A DNA stretch of 64,000 bases from the NCBI GenBank assembly GCA_947489665.1, contig CANLEH010000001.1, forward strand, positions 654,501-718,500. Reading direction: 5' to 3'. Source of the DNA: an uncultured Roseicyclus sp. Its GTDB lineage: Bacteria; Pseudomonadota; Alphaproteobacteria; Rhodobacterales; Rhodobacteraceae. The position numbers were made by a program, and so were the translations under genes. Under the pieces are notes generated by a model. It ran no database searches. It was not told the origin of the DNA and saw only the letters and a list, made by a program, of their open reading frames with translations. This document shows, piece after piece, positions 7,756 through 17,406 of this stretch (position 1 is its first letter; every line of letters begins with the position of its first letter).

Positions 7756-9215
7756 CTTTCCACCAAAGCCTGTTGCAGGCGCTTGGCGGCGCGGTTGTAG
7801 GTGCGGGTGCCTTGCGGGCGCTCGCGCTGATCCTCGGGGATCGCTTCGCGCCGGTCTAGATCGGCGCAGAAGATCGTGAAGGCCAGGTCTCGGCCCGACG
7901 GCGCGCGCGCATACCCCGCCAGCGTCGACACGAAGTTGAGCGTTCCGGTCTTGGCGACCACTTCGACCGGGTGATCCTCGATCACATTGCCGTCTCGGTC
8001 GCGCATCGGAATGTCTTTCATCAAATTGCGCAACCGGCTGCTCGGTCCTGCTGCGACCAGTGCGCGGGTCATGTCCTGAGGCCGGATGCGACTGCCAACG
8101 CCCAGGCCGGAGTGATCGACGAAATGCACATTCCGCGCGCCCATCCGGTCACTCATCCATTCCGCCATCGCCGTACCCGATTCGGTTAGGCCCGCCGGTT
8201 GCGCGCCCCCCGCTTGGGAGGCCATCAGCCCCATCACTTCCGCCGTCAGATTGGTCGACCAGCGCATCATGCCACGCAAGATATCTTCCAATGGATCGGA
8301 CGAGTGCTCGACCAGAACCAGCGCCGTGTCCGGCGCGCTCCGTGCATATTCGGGGGAGGGCAGACGAACACCCTGTTCCGCCATCAGTGTCTGGAAGACT
8401 TCGGCCATGTAAGCGGCGGGTCGGCGCACCGGAAGCCAGCGCGCCCCGGCATCGCCCAAGGCACCGCGCGCGACGGTCCAGGCGTCGTGGTTTTCGGCGT
8501 CCGAATAGGTATAGACCGGCGTGGTCCGTTCCGCGATCTGCATCCGCGCCACCTGCACCGACGGGCGCAATGTGGTCGACCGCGCATCCATCGAAATCGT
8601 GTAATCCTCGCCCACCCGTTCCCATTCAAAATGGACCCGATTGAAATTGAGGTTCAGCGCCGAGATGGCCGGGTTATACCCCACATGCGGTAGCTGCGCG
8701 GGGTCGATCTGCCAAATCTCGGGCAGGGCGCCCGTGGCCACGCGGAAGCGACCGGTGACCTCACGCACCCCCATTTCGGTCAGTTGGGCACACATGCCAG
8801 CCAGGGCGTCGGTGTCAAAAATCGGGTCGCCCGAACCGACAAGCCACAGGTCTCCGTCCAGCCGTCCGTCCGCCAGAACCCCGTCCGAGACGATGCGCGT
8901 GCGGAACCTATGCGCGGGGCCGACGCGGTCCAGCGCATAGGCACAGGTCACAGCCTTTGCGACCGAGGCAGGCGGCAGCGGATAGAGGGGGTTCACCACC
9001 TCCAGCATCTCGCCTGTTGCGGCATCGGCCACGGCAAATCCGATGCGCCCGCCAAGGTTCGCGTCGCGGATCAGGTCGGTCGCTTCGGGGATGGTACGGA
9101 TCAGGAAACCGGTCGGGCGCAGCTGCGGTCTGAGAGACCGTTCAGGTGCGGCACCCCACGCGGCGGTCGCGGTGCTTGCAAGAAGCCCGCTGGCAAAGAT
9201 CCGTCTGTTAATCAT
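7734..9215 (-). CDS. dacB: D-alanyl-D-alanine carboxypeptidase/endopeptidase (PBP4, S13)
   Basis: A 493-residue low-molecular-weight penicillin-binding protein that trims peptidoglycan cross-links in the periplasm. An N-terminal signal peptide (FASGLLASTATAAWGA) precedes the catalytic domain. Active-site motifs are SVAK within PPASVAKAVT, STN within RWSTNLTAEV, and KTG within VAKTGTLNF. The S13-specific insert domain between the first two motifs is present. Length fits the family. The downstream acetyltransferase overlaps its 3' end. Confidence 0.95.
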   Translation of the reverse strand: MINRRIFASGLLASTATAAWGAAPERSLRPQLRPTGFLIRTIPEATDLIRDANLGGRIGFAVADAATGEMLEVVNPLYPLPPASVAKAVTCAYALDRVGPAHRFRTRIVSDGVLADGRLDGDLWLVGSGDPIFDTDALAGMCAQLTEMGVREVTGRFRVATGALPEIWQIDPAQLPHVGYNPAISALNLNFNRVHFEWERVGEDYTISMDARSTTLRPSVQVARMQIAERTTPVYTYSDAENHDAWTVARGALGDAGARWLPVRRPAAYMAEVFQTLMAEQGVRLPSPEYARSAPDTALVLVEHSSDPLEDILRGMMRWSTNLTAEVMGLMASQAGGAQPAGLTESGTAMAEWMSDRMGARNVHFVDHSGLGVGSRIRPQDMTRALVAAGPSSRLRNLMKDIPMRDRDGNVIEDHPVEVVAKTGTLNFVSTLAGYARAPSGRDLAFTIFCADLDRREAIPEDQRERPQGTRTYNRAAKRLQQALVERWSTVYA

Positions 9216-9295
9216 GGTGTCGTGTCGTTTGGCAGTTATGCACAGGATACCTTGCCGACCCTCTCACGCTCAAGCCCCTGAAAGGACAGGTTTTC

Positions 9296-10192
9296 GTGAA
9301 TATTCCGTTAGGGTTCCCTGACTTGACCTTTCCCGATACGCACCTGTCCATGGATACAAACACCCTCCGCGCGCTTCCCCTGATGCTGCTTGCCATGGCG
9401 CTGATCCCGGCGGGCGACGCGGCGGGCAAGCTGCTCACGCAAGCGGGCGTGGCCCCTGTTTTTGTGGCGTGGAGCCGCTTTGCCCTGGGCGCACTGATGA
9501 TCGCACCTTTCGCCCTCACGGCCCTGTCGCCGCGCCTGTTCGCCGATTGGCGGGTCTGGCTGCGCGCACTCTTCATCGTGGGCGGCATCACCTCGATCCT
9601 GACGGCGCTCCGGTCCGAGCCCATCGCAAACGTCTTCGGTGCCTTCTTCGTGGGGCCCATCCTCTCGTGGCTCCTGTCTGTCTGGCTCCTGCGGGAGCCG
9701 TTCTCAGCCCTCCGCCTCGGCCTTGTCTGCCTCGGGTTCTTGGGCGTCATCCTCGTGGTCAAACCGGGCTTTGGCATGACGACGGGCACGGGTTTTGCGG
9801 TGCTGGCGGGGCTTTTCTATGGCGCCTACCTCGTGATGAGCCGCTGGATCGGGTCCGTCGCGCGCCCCCGCGCACTACTGCTGTCGCAACTGGCCATCGG
9901 CGCGCTTGTCCTCTCCCCCCTCGGCCTGACCGCGCTCCCTCCTCTTACACCGCAAATCGCCGGGCTTACCCTGGCCTCTGCCTTCTGCTCCATGGCCGGA
10001 AATTTCCTGCTGATCCTCGCCTACAGGCGGGCTGAGGCCAGCCGCATGGCGCCCTTTGTCTACACGCAACTGATCTGGGCCACGCTCTTCGGCGCGCTCA
10101 TCTTCGGCGACTTGCCTGACGCCATTGCCCTTGCTGGTCTCGCGATTTTGCTGGTCTCGGGCCTTGCGGGGCTGCTCGGCAAACGGGCCTAG
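9296..10192 (+). CDS. EamA/DMT family transporter
   Basis: A 298-residue inner-membrane protein with about ten hydrophobic helices in two EamA repeats (drug/metabolite transporter superfamily). Such proteins usually export amino acids, nucleosides or related metabolites. [22 protein letters not shown] and [22 protein letters not shown] are typical EamA stretches. The GTG at 9296 has AAAGGA upstream; an ATG at 9350 is an alternative start that still leaves all helices. Its stop shares CTAG with the convergent nadD stop. Confidence 0.9.
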   Translation: MNIPLGFPDLTFPDTHLSMDTNTLRALPLMLLAMALIPAGDAAGKLLTQAGVAPVFVAWSRFALGALMIAPFALTALSPRLFADWRVWLRALFIVGGITSILTALRSEPIANVFGAFFVGPILSWLLSVWLLREPFSALRLGLVCLGFLGVILVVKPGFGMTTGTGFAVLAGLFYGAYLVMSRWIGSVARPRALLLSQLAIGALVLSPLGLTALPPLTPQIAGLTLASAFCSMAGNFLLILAYRRAEASRMAPFVYTQLIWATLFGALIFGDLPDAIALAGLAILLVSGLAGLLGKRA

Positions 10193-10788
10193 CCCCACTC
10201 CCCCCGGGCGCGGATCGCACTGCTCGATACATCACGCATCGGCACGTTCAGAAAACACCAGGCCGGGGCCTCAGACCGCCCCAACAGCCGCGCCGCCGAA
10301 GCTGGCAATTTCGCTTGCGCATACCGTTGTGCCGCCACGCTGGTCCGCGCCGAGATCCGCTGACCGGGCCGGGCCAGAACGCCAACCGGCACATGCTCCA
10401 TGATCCAGTCCCAACGCTGCCAACGGTGGAACTGGGCCAGATTGTCGGCCCCCATCAGCCAGACAAACCGCACACCGGGATAAAGCGCCTGCATCTGCGC
10501 CAGCGTCTCAGCCGTGTAGCGCGTGCCGATCCGCGCCTCGATATCGGTCGCCAGAACCCGCGGGTGGCGGATTAAGCCCCGCGTCGCCGCCATCCGCCGC
10601 TCCAACGGCGCAGGGCCGCGCGCCTTCAGCGGGTTGCCGGGCGATACCAGCCACCACACCCGGTCCAGCCCAAAGCGCTTCAGCGCCTCGCGGCTGACAT
10701 GCACATGCCCCTCATGCGGCGGATCAAAGGACCCGCCGAACAGGCCAATCACCTGGCCGGGCATCGCAAAGGGCATCTCATGGCGCAT
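10189..10788 (-). CDS. nadD: Nicotinate-nucleotide adenylyltransferase
   Basis: A 199-residue enzyme of NAD biosynthesis that adenylates nicotinate mononucleotide. [18 protein letters not shown] is the nucleotidyltransferase (H/T)xGH region. [14 protein letters not shown] and the late motif [10 protein letters not shown] (the SSTxIR equivalent) confirm NadD. The start is the ATG at 10788 with GGGAG upstream; the open frame extends to 10848. Convergent with the EamA gene, sharing a CTAG stop overlap. Confidence 0.96.
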   Translation of the reverse strand: MRHEMPFAMPGQVIGLFGGSFDPPHEGHVHVSREALKRFGLDRVWWLVSPGNPLKARGPAPLERRMAATRGLIRHPRVLATDIEARIGTRYTAETLAQMQALYPGVRFVWLMGADNLAQFHRWQRWDWIMEHVPVGVLARPGQRISARTSVAAQRYAQAKLPASAARLLGRSEAPAWCFLNVPMRDVSSSAIRARGEWG

Positions 10789-10873
10789 CACGCGCGCTCT
10801 CCCATGAAAAACGCGCGCCTTGATGGGGCGGCAGGGCGGGGCTGTCAATCAACCACGGCCCACCGCCCCCAAG

Positions 10874-11083
10874 CTACAACAGCCTGAACGGATCCCGCGT
10901 GGGCGGGTCCCCGCTCCGCTGGTGCCGTTTGCGATGATGCGGCGGCAGGCCGACATCGCGCCGCAGATAGTCGGGGATATCGGTATCCTTGGGCTTGATT
11001 TGCCCCTCATCCAACGGCCGGATCATCCAGTCCTGGAACCGGCGCAACAGGGTCAGGGGGTTGAAACGTACTTTCGTCTGCAT
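10874..11083 (-). CDS. Small conserved-looking basic protein
   Basis: A 69-residue arginine- and proline-rich protein (central PKDTDIPDYLRRDVGLPP). The start has a good Shine-Dalgarno (AAGGAAAG). No domain recognised. It lies downstream of nadD's upstream end and downstream of the leader-like ORF and terminator on the same strand. The DIPDYLRRDVGL core recalls other small Rhodobacteraceae proteins, but I cannot name a family. Confidence 0.6.
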   Translation of the reverse strand: MQTKVRFNPLTLLRRFQDWMIRPLDEGQIKPKDTDIPDYLRRDVGLPPHHRKRHQRSGDPPTRDPFRLL

Positions 11084-11153
11084 CGGTCTTTCCTTGGTTT
11101 GGGAAAGCCGCCGCGCGAAGGGACAGACAGTTTGCGATGGGGGTAGATAAACC

Positions 11154-11188
11154 GAAGCAAAAAGAAAGGCCGCGTCACGGGCGGCCTT
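11154..11188 (-). terminator. Rho-independent terminator
   Basis: On the minus strand an AAGGCCGC / GCGGCCTT stem with a seven-base loop is followed by TTTCTTTTTG. It ends any transcript coming from the short ORF at 11285, or attenuates read-through into the 69-residue gene. Confidence 0.8.
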
Positions 11189-11228
11189 CGGGATGGATTG
11201 TCAGAACAACCCGTCTCTTGGCCACGCC

Positions 11229-11285
11229 CTAGGGGGCTTGCACTGCGCCCGCCGGGCGCATTCCAAAGAGACAAGAGATAGCCAT
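11229..11285 (-). CDS. 18-codon leader-like ORF
   Basis: Short ORF encoding MAISCLFGMRPAGAVQAP, ended by TAG. It has a strong ribosome binding site (GGAAGGAG, six bases before the ATG) and is followed 40 bases later by a rho-independent terminator on the same strand. A leader peptide, a dual-function small RNA or a true micropeptide are all possible. No known attenuation peptide (trp, ilv, his type) matches, because no run of a single regulatory amino acid is present. Confidence 0.55.
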   Translation of the reverse strand: MAISCLFGMRPAGAVQAP

Positions 11286-11455
11286 GACAGGCTCCTTCCG
11301 GGTTTCGGTAGAGGCCGGATAGCAAAGCCCGACGGCCTCAGTCTACACTTATATTCGGTCAATTTCGGATCGGCGGAAGTTCACCACTTCGGCCGAATTC
11401 AGAGTTGAGTAAAGTTCTAGGAAGAAAACGCATCGCCTGTCCGGCGCATTAACGG

Positions 11456-13474
11456 ATGCTTGGGGGCGGGGGCCTAGTGTGCCGTTTCAGGTACTTGGGC
11501 AGGTCGGTTTCCGTGCAGTGGATTGAGAGTTTTCTGGGCGATTTCAGTTTGGCGGAGGCTGTGTCCAACGGTTGGCTCAGCATCTTTGTGGCGGTCGAAA
11601 GCGCCCTTGTGGCCCTGTTGCTCGTTACCTTTGCCCTCCTGCACGCCAAGATCCGGGCAGCCCGCAAAGCGCAAGGCGCATTGGAGCGCATCGAACGCGC
11701 GCTTGATGATGTCTCCGCACACGAAGCTGTCTTCCGCGCTGTGGCGCAGCACGCCAATGATGGCCTTCTGTATCAGGATATGGAGGCGCGCATCATCTGG
11801 GCCAACAGCGCCTATTGCCGAACCATGGGATATGAGCTTGAGGAGATCATTGGCCGAAAGCCGCAGGAATTCTGTTTCGCGCCCGAGGACAAGCCATCCG
11901 ACAAAGAGATCGAGAATTTCCGGTTCAATCCCGACGACGATACATTCAAAACGTTCCACCGCCACCCAAATGTCCGCAAAAACGGCGAACGCTTCTGGCA
12001 CGAATTCAGCCAGGCATTGGTCGAACCAAGACCGGGGGAGCAGCGCGTTGTTCTGGTCTCACGCGATGTCACGCAACAGGTCCAGCGCGAATCTGAACTA
12101 GAAGATGCGAAAACATACCTCACACATGCCGCCGACCATGATGCTTTGACGGGCCTGCTGAACCGCTCGGCCTTTTTGCGACGGGCCGAAGCTGTGTTGA
12201 GTCACGAAGACGCAGCAAACCGCCATCTGGGCCTCATTTGCATCGACCTCGACCATTTCAAAGCAATCAATGACAGCAATGGCCATGCCGCCGGTGATCA
12301 GATCCTCGTCCATGTCGCCGAGGCGATGAAAGCCGCTGGTGGGCCGGACGCGATCTGTTGCCGGATGGGCGGGGATGAATTCCTCATGGCCATGCCGGGC
12401 GTCAGAGATTTCGATGCCCTGCAAATGCTCGCCGATACTCTTCTGGAACGCATCCGGACGCCAATTGACGTGTTCGAGACGACGCTGACCTGCGGCGCCT
12501 CTATCGGTCTCGCGCTGAGTGAGGGAGCCCAGATCAGGGCTGAGGATCTCATCAGGTCCGCCGATTTCGCCCTTTATGAGGCCAAGGTGCCCGGCGCCCC
12601 CTCAATTGCGCGCTACGACGCCGACCTGCACGAACGGCAGGAAAGCGAGAATGCGATGATGGAAGAATTCGTCGATGCCCTCGACAATGATGAGATCGGC
12701 TTTGAACATCAGCCCATCCTTGATGGCCGAACGGGCAAAATCCGCTCCTTTGAAACGCTGGCTCGCTGGACCCGCGCCAATGGCGAACGGGTGCCGCCAG
12801 ACCGGTTCCTGCCCTTTGCAGCCCGCATAAACCGGATGACGGATGTCGATTTTGCCGCCGTACGCGCCACCGCCTCCCTTGTAGCCGAGCTTGAGGCCCG
12901 CGGTCACCGCATCCTGGGCGCCTTCAACACCTCGTCCGAGGCATTGGCCCATCCCGATTTTCTCAGCCGGCTGGAGGAAGAGGCAAAGGCTGCCAATCTG
13001 TCCCCCGACCACATGATCGCCGAAGTGCTGGAGACAACGTTTTTCGGCGCAGATACGACCGACAACGTCGCAGCCGCGCGGATCAATCAGCTCCGTGAGA
13101 GGGGCTATTCCGTCTACCTCGACGATTTCGGTGTTGGCTATGCGGGCCTCGCCCATCTGGGCCAACTTAACGTCAGCGGCGTGAAGCTCGACCGCAGCCT
13201 GATTGCCAATGTCACCACCGAACGCTCGGCCCGCATCATCACCACCTCGATCCTGCGGCTGTGCCACACCCTTGGTGTGGGCACGCTTGCCGAAGGGATC
13301 GAAACCCGCGAACAAGCGGATTTCCTGCTCAAACACGGGTGTTACCGTCTGCAAGGCTTCGGCATCGCACGCCCAATGGGACGCGACGCCTTGATCGAAA
13401 TGGTTGAACGCGGTGCCGAAATTGTCATTCCATCGGAACGTGATCGCGCGGCGGATCTACGCGCGGCAAGCTGA
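11456..13474 (+). CDS. Membrane-anchored PAS-GGDEF-EAL cyclic-di-GMP enzyme
   Basis: A 672-residue signalling protein. One hydrophobic helix (WLSIFVAVESALVALLLVTF, about residues 40-60), a coiled stretch, then a PAS domain (about 85-205), GGDEF (about 215-385) and EAL (about 400-655). The cyclase motif is intact (RMGGDEF). The phosphodiesterase motif reads ETLARW rather than EALLRW, but the acidic ligands EVLETTF, DDFGVGYA and AEGIET are present. So either activity or both may be real. Likely controls motility or attachment through c-di-GMP. The start could lie at one of several codons; the first ATG is used. Confidence 0.93.
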   Translation: MLGGGGLVCRFRYLGRSVSVQWIESFLGDFSLAEAVSNGWLSIFVAVESALVALLLVTFALLHAKIRAARKAQGALERIERALDDVSAHEAVFRAVAQHANDGLLYQDMEARIIWANSAYCRTMGYELEEIIGRKPQEFCFAPEDKPSDKEIENFRFNPDDDTFKTFHRHPNVRKNGERFWHEFSQALVEPRPGEQRVVLVSRDVTQQVQRESELEDAKTYLTHAADHDALTGLLNRSAFLRRAEAVLSHEDAANRHLGLICIDLDHFKAINDSNGHAAGDQILVHVAEAMKAAGGPDAICCRMGGDEFLMAMPGVRDFDALQMLADTLLERIRTPIDVFETTLTCGASIGLALSEGAQIRAEDLIRSADFALYEAKVPGAPSIARYDADLHERQESENAMMEEFVDALDNDEIGFEHQPILDGRTGKIRSFETLARWTRANGERVPPDRFLPFAARINRMTDVDFAAVRATASLVAELEARGHRILGAFNTSSEALAHPDFLSRLEEEAKAANLSPDHMIAEVLETTFFGADTTDNVAAARINQLRERGYSVYLDDFGVGYAGLAHLGQLNVSGVKLDRSLIANVTTERSARIITTSILRLCHTLGVGTLAEGIETREQADFLLKHGCYRLQGFGIARPMGRDALIEMVERGAEIVIPSERDRAADLRAAS

Positions 13475-13481
13475 CGTCAGG

Positions 13482-13754
13482 CTATTCGTCCTCGACCTCG
13501 ATCAGCCCTACCGCGTCTACGGTGATCTCGGCCCCGCTCAACGCAGCGTCCGTGATCCGACCCCAATCGTCCTGCACCACAATTGGCGCCGCCTCATCCA
13601 CCACACCCCACGGCACGGTCCGCACCATCTCCGGCCCCACGCGCGCCACGTCCGGTGCCACCCGCAGCAGATCAGGCAACAGCAAAACCGCCGCCTTCAC
13701 CGCCAACAGCAGCCCCACCACAATGGGCCAGGTCTTTCGTCTCGCGTCAGTCAT
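13482..13754 (-). CDS. Small single-helix membrane protein
   Basis: A 90-residue protein: a short basic N-terminus (TDARRKTWP), one membrane helix (IVVGLLLAVKAAVLLLP) and a soluble acidic tail ending EVEDE. GGGAG precedes the ATG. It ends 7 bases from the convergent GGDEF-EAL gene and diverges from ettA. No family recognised. The opposite strand is also open here, but only as a biased-composition shadow. Confidence 0.6.
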   Translation of the reverse strand: MTDARRKTWPIVVGLLLAVKAAVLLLPDLLRVAPDVARVGPEMVRTVPWGVVDEAAPIVVQDDWGRITDAALSGAEITVDAVGLIEVEDE

Positions 13755-13923
13755 CTCACCGGCTCCCGTCTCACCTGTTCAACACCCGTCTCATACCCCA
13801 CCGGCGACAAGTCCGCCAAGGCGGTCCCCCCGCCCTTGACACCCCGCCATCCACCCGATTGCCCATCCCGTCCGGCCCGCGTATGCAGGGGCAAATCGAA
13901 TTCCAATCGGACGGAGCGGACCC

Positions 13924-15579
13924 ATGGCAGCCTATCAATATGTCTACCACATGGACGGTGTCTCAAAGACCTATCCCGGCGGTAAGAAATGCTTTGAAAA
14001 CATCCGTCTGTCCTTCCTGCCGGGCGTCAAGATCGGCGTCGTCGGCGTCAACGGCGCGGGCAAATCTACGCTGATGAAGATCATGGCGGGCCTCGACCCC
14101 GATTTCACGGGTGAGGCCTGGGCCGCTGAAGGCGCGCGCGTCGGTTATCTTCCGCAGGAACCGCAGCTCGATGAAAGCCTCACCGTCCGTGAAAACGTCA
14201 TGCTGGGTGTCGCCGAGAAAAAGGCCAAGCTCGACCGCTTCAACGAACTCGCCATGAACTATTCCGACGAGACCGCCGATGAAATGGCCGCCCTCCAGGA
14301 TGAGATCGACTCCAACAACCTTTGGGACCTCGACAGCCAGATCGACGTCGCCATGGAAGCCCTTCGCTGCCCCCCCGATGACGCGCCCGTGGAAACCCTC
14401 TCCGGCGGTGAACGTCGCCGCGTCGCCCTCTGCAAACTCCTCCTCGAAGCGCCCGACATGCTGCTCCTGGACGAGCCCACCAACCACCTCGACGCCGAAA
14501 CCATCGCCTGGCTCCAGCAGCACCTGATCGACTACAAGGGCACCATCCTGATCGTCACCCACGACCGCTATTTCCTCGACGACATCACCGGCTGGATCCT
14601 CGAATTGGACCGTGGCCGCGGCATCCCCTACGAGGGCAACTACTCCGCCTGGCTCGAACAAAAGGCCAAGCGCCTCGAACAGGAAGCGCGCGAGGATAAA
14701 TCCCGCCAGAAAACGCTCGAACGCGAACTTGAATGGATCCGCCAGGGCGCCAAGGCCCGCCAGGCCAAGCAAAAGGCCCGGATCAACGCGTACGAGGATC
14801 TGGCCAGTCAGTCCGAGCGCGAAAAACTCTCCCGCGCCCAGATCGTCATACCCAACGGCCCGCGCCTCGGCTCCAAGGTGATCGAGGTCAACAACCTCAA
14901 AAAGGGCTATGGCGACCGCCTCCTGATCGAAGACCTCACCTTCGCGCTGCCCCCCGGCGGCATCGTCGGCGTCATCGGCCCCAACGGCGCAGGCAAATCC
15001 ACGCTCTTCCGGATGCTCACCGGCCAGGAACAACCCGACGACGGCACGCTGGAATACGGCGACACCGTCGACCTCTCCTACGTCGACCAATCCCGCGATG
15101 CCCTCTCCCCCGACGCCACCGTCTGGGAAGAAATCACCGGCGGCGCGGAAATCATCCAACTGGGCGACGCCCAAATCAACTCCCGCGCCTATTGCTCCAC
15201 CTTCAACTTCAAGGGCGGCGATCAGCAGAAAAAGGTCGGCCTCCTCTCCGGCGGCGAACGCAACCGCGTTCACATGGCGAAACTGCTGAAATCCGGCGGC
15301 AACGTCCTCCTCCTCGACGAGCCCACCAACGACCTCGACGTCGAAACCCTCCGCGCCCTCGAAGACGCTTTGTCCGACTTCGCCGGCTGCGCAGTCATCA
15401 TCTCCCACGACCGCTTTTTCCTCGACCGGTTGTGCACGCACATTCTGGCGTTTGAGGGCGAGGCCCACGTCGAATGGTTCGAGGGCGACTTTTCCGCCTA
15501 TGAAGAAGACAAGAAGCGGAGATTGGGACCGGATGCGTTGGAGCCGAAGCGGCTGAAGCACAAGAAGTTTGTGAGGTAG
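13924..15579 (+). CDS. ettA: Energy-dependent translational throttle ABC-F protein
   Basis: A 551-residue ABC-F ATPase that binds the ribosomal E site and gates the first peptide bond according to the ADP/ATP ratio. Two nucleotide-binding domains have Walker A ([18 protein letters not shown]), signature ([26 protein letters not shown]) and Walker B ([22 protein letters not shown]). Between them lies a long charged linker with the P-site tRNA interaction motif. The N-terminus [19 protein letters not shown] is specific for EttA. No membrane part, so cytosolic. Monocistronic by context. Confidence 0.97.
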   Translation: MAAYQYVYHMDGVSKTYPGGKKCFENIRLSFLPGVKIGVVGVNGAGKSTLMKIMAGLDPDFTGEAWAAEGARVGYLPQEPQLDESLTVRENVMLGVAEKKAKLDRFNELAMNYSDETADEMAALQDEIDSNNLWDLDSQIDVAMEALRCPPDDAPVETLSGGERRRVALCKLLLEAPDMLLLDEPTNHLDAETIAWLQQHLIDYKGTILIVTHDRYFLDDITGWILELDRGRGIPYEGNYSAWLEQKAKRLEQEAREDKSRQKTLERELEWIRQGAKARQAKQKARINAYEDLASQSEREKLSRAQIVIPNGPRLGSKVIEVNNLKKGYGDRLLIEDLTFALPPGGIVGVIGPNGAGKSTLFRMLTGQEQPDDGTLEYGDTVDLSYVDQSRDALSPDATVWEEITGGAEIIQLGDAQINSRAYCSTFNFKGGDQQKKVGLLSGGERNRVHMAKLLKSGGNVLLLDEPTNDLDVETLRALEDALSDFAGCAVIISHDRFFLDRLCTHILAFEGEAHVEWFEGDFSAYEEDKKRRLGPDALEPKRLKHKKFVR

Positions 15580-15591
15580 TGCCGAAGAGTA

Positions 15592-16743
15592 CTAATCGCT
15601 GAATAAATCTACGTATGGTGTATATCGAAACACTCGATTTCTCTTCTGCCCGGTCACCTCTTCAACGAGTTCAAGTTGCATGAACCTGTCTGTTAGATTG
15701 TTGGCCGCTTGCGGTGTGATTTCGAGGAACTCAGCCACGCCAGAAACGTTGAAGATGGGCCTTTGGTACATGGATTCTAACAGCTTCAAACCATTGGCAG
15801 CGCCGCGGCCGAGGTTTTCGATTAATCGACCCCTATGGTCTTCACGCATTTGAACGATTTGCCTCGCCGTTTCCGTCGCTTCGTTAGCAACCTCGGCGAC
15901 CCCTTCGAGGAAGAATTTTAGCCACATCTCCCAGTCGGCGTGTGTTCGCGTCGCTTGAAGTAAGTCGTAGTACCTTGCGCGGTTGCGTTTTAGATAATGA
16001 GACAAATATAGCACCGGACGTTGGAGCGCAGTCTTTTCGCACAAGATGAATGTTATCAACAATCGTCCCATCCTTCCGTTGCCATCCAAGAACGGGTGCA
16101 GCGTTTCAAAATGAGCGTGAATCAGCCCAATCCGAATGAGCAACGGTAGATCATCGGCTGCGTGGATGTATTCTTCCAAAGATCCCAAGAGTTTCTGGAG
16201 TTCGCTTGGTGGGGGAGGGACAAAGGTGGCATTCTTGATTGATCCGCCTGGCGACCCAATCCAGTTTTGGCTAGTTCGAAATTGACCGGGGGTCGCGTGT
16301 TGACCTCGAACGCCCTGCATGAGCCGCTCGTGGATTTCTCGCATCAATCTAAGCGATACCGGCAGGTCGACTAGACGATGTAACCCGTGGTTCATCGCGG
16401 CGACGTAGTTGAGGATTTCATCTGTGTCGTCGGGTCGGGTGGGGTCGAAGATCTGAGCTTCAACTTCCAGGATATCACCGAGCGAGGCTTGGGTGCCCTC
16501 GATTTGCGACGAGAGCACAGCTTCTTTCCGCACGTACATGAAAACGAATAGATCGGGGTTGGGCAGTGATTGAACCGAACCATCCAGCCTTCCTAAGGCG
16601 CGATCGGCCTTCGAAAGTAGTACTTGAAGTTCATCGTCGAAGTAGACTGGAGGAGATGGAGGAAGGTCATGCGGCACAAAAGCATGGTAACCTTCTAGCT
16701 GTTTTACAATCGTGCCAGAAGATCGTTCGAAGCTTATGGGCAT
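15592..16743 (-). CDS. Fic family protein (AMPylator-type), class II
   Basis: A 383-residue Fic protein. The catalytic motif HPFLDGNGRMGR (about residues 216-227) is complete. An N-terminal inhibitory motif SSQIEG (about 78-83) fits the (S/T)xxxE(G/N) rule of class II Fic enzymes. A C-terminal winged-helix-like segment (ISGVAEFLEITPQAANN-type) suggests DNA binding. ATG 16743 has GGAG upstream; the open frame reaches 16803. Fic proteins transfer AMP to hydroxyl side chains of targets. Base composition is clearly more AT-rich than the flanks, which suggests acquisition. No separate antitoxin gene is adjacent. Confidence 0.92.
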   Translation of the reverse strand: MPISFERSSGTIVKQLEGYHAFVPHDLPPSPPVYFDDELQVLLSKADRALGRLDGSVQSLPNPDLFVFMYVRKEAVLSSQIEGTQASLGDILEVEAQIFDPTRPDDTDEILNYVAAMNHGLHRLVDLPVSLRLMREIHERLMQGVRGQHATPGQFRTSQNWIGSPGGSIKNATFVPPPPSELQKLLGSLEEYIHAADDLPLLIRIGLIHAHFETLHPFLDGNGRMGRLLITFILCEKTALQRPVLYLSHYLKRNRARYYDLLQATRTHADWEMWLKFFLEGVAEVANEATETARQIVQMREDHRGRLIENLGRGAANGLKLLESMYQRPIFNVSGVAEFLEITPQAANNLTDRFMQLELVEEVTGQKRNRVFRYTPYVDLFSD

Positions 16744-16953
16744 GGTTGGTCTCCACAATGTCACTTTGGTTGAATACTTCTCACGCCCTCGTTTCTTATT
16801 CAATCATCAGTTTAATAAGAGGCCGCTTCCGATCACTTATGAATCGTTGGTTGAGCAAGAGGTCGAACTTCGTCGTGAGTCCGCTTCCAGCATCTGACAT
16901 GTTTCACTTTCATCCCATTTGCCCATTTCCAAATCCGTACGTACACATCCCCC

Positions 16954-17406
16954 ATGCGCATCCTCACCCCACTCCTCCTCGCCTTAACCCTCACCCACCC
17001 GTCCCAAGCCGACGAAACCCCCACCATCGCCGACATCAACGCCCTGAACGAAGCGCTCCAGATCCTCCTCACCGACCCCGAAGACACCTTCGCGAACCCA
17101 GATGGCACGCTGCCCGACCTCACCATCTCCCTCCGCGCGCAAGCCGGCCAATGGACCACCGACGACGCGCCCCTCACCGATGGCCGCCTCTCTCTCCCCG
17201 TCGACACAACAATCGCCCTGCAAATCATGGCGATGGACCTGATCTACGAGATGTCGTTCCCCGACCTCGAACTGGATTTCGAGGCCATCCCCGGCCGTCT
17301 GGAGGTCGTCTACATTCGCTTCGCCCAGACCGGCCAATATGCCGGAAACTGCGCCTACACCTGCGGCTCCGCAGGCGCGCCGCTGGTGTTTGACGTGCAT
17401 GATTGA
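16954..17406 (+). CDS. Secreted hypothetical protein
   Basis: A 150-residue protein with a classic signal peptide (MRILTPLLLALTLTHPSQA) followed by an acidic domain. Two cysteines near the C-terminus (NCAYTCGSAG) could form a disulfide. No domain recognised. It lies between the Fic gene (divergent) and the cold-shock gene. Likely periplasmic. The codon use is strongly C-rich at third positions, like the surrounding native genes and unlike fic. Confidence 0.7.
   Translation: MRILTPLLLALTLTHPSQADETPTIADINALNEALQILLTDPEDTFANPDGTLPDLTISLRAQAGQWTTDDAPLTDGRLSLPVDTTIALQIMAMDLIYEMSFPDLELDFEAIPGRLEVVYIRFAQTGQYAGNCAYTCGSAGAPLVFDVHD

Larger units (their letters stand above)
11084..11455. other. 372-base region between two genes: leader ORF and terminator
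   Basis: Apart from the 18-codon ORF and its terminator (both minus strand) I see no further gene. The part nearest the GGDEF gene (11300-11450) is richer in A and T and should carry the divergent promoters, but no clear -35/-10 pair stands out. Confidence 0.5.

Noticed and set aside
13963-15561. Open frame of 532 codons antisense to ettA
   Set aside because: A third-position GC shadow of a clearly conserved ABC-F gene; the protein is low-complexity (D, E, V, G) and has no ribosome site.
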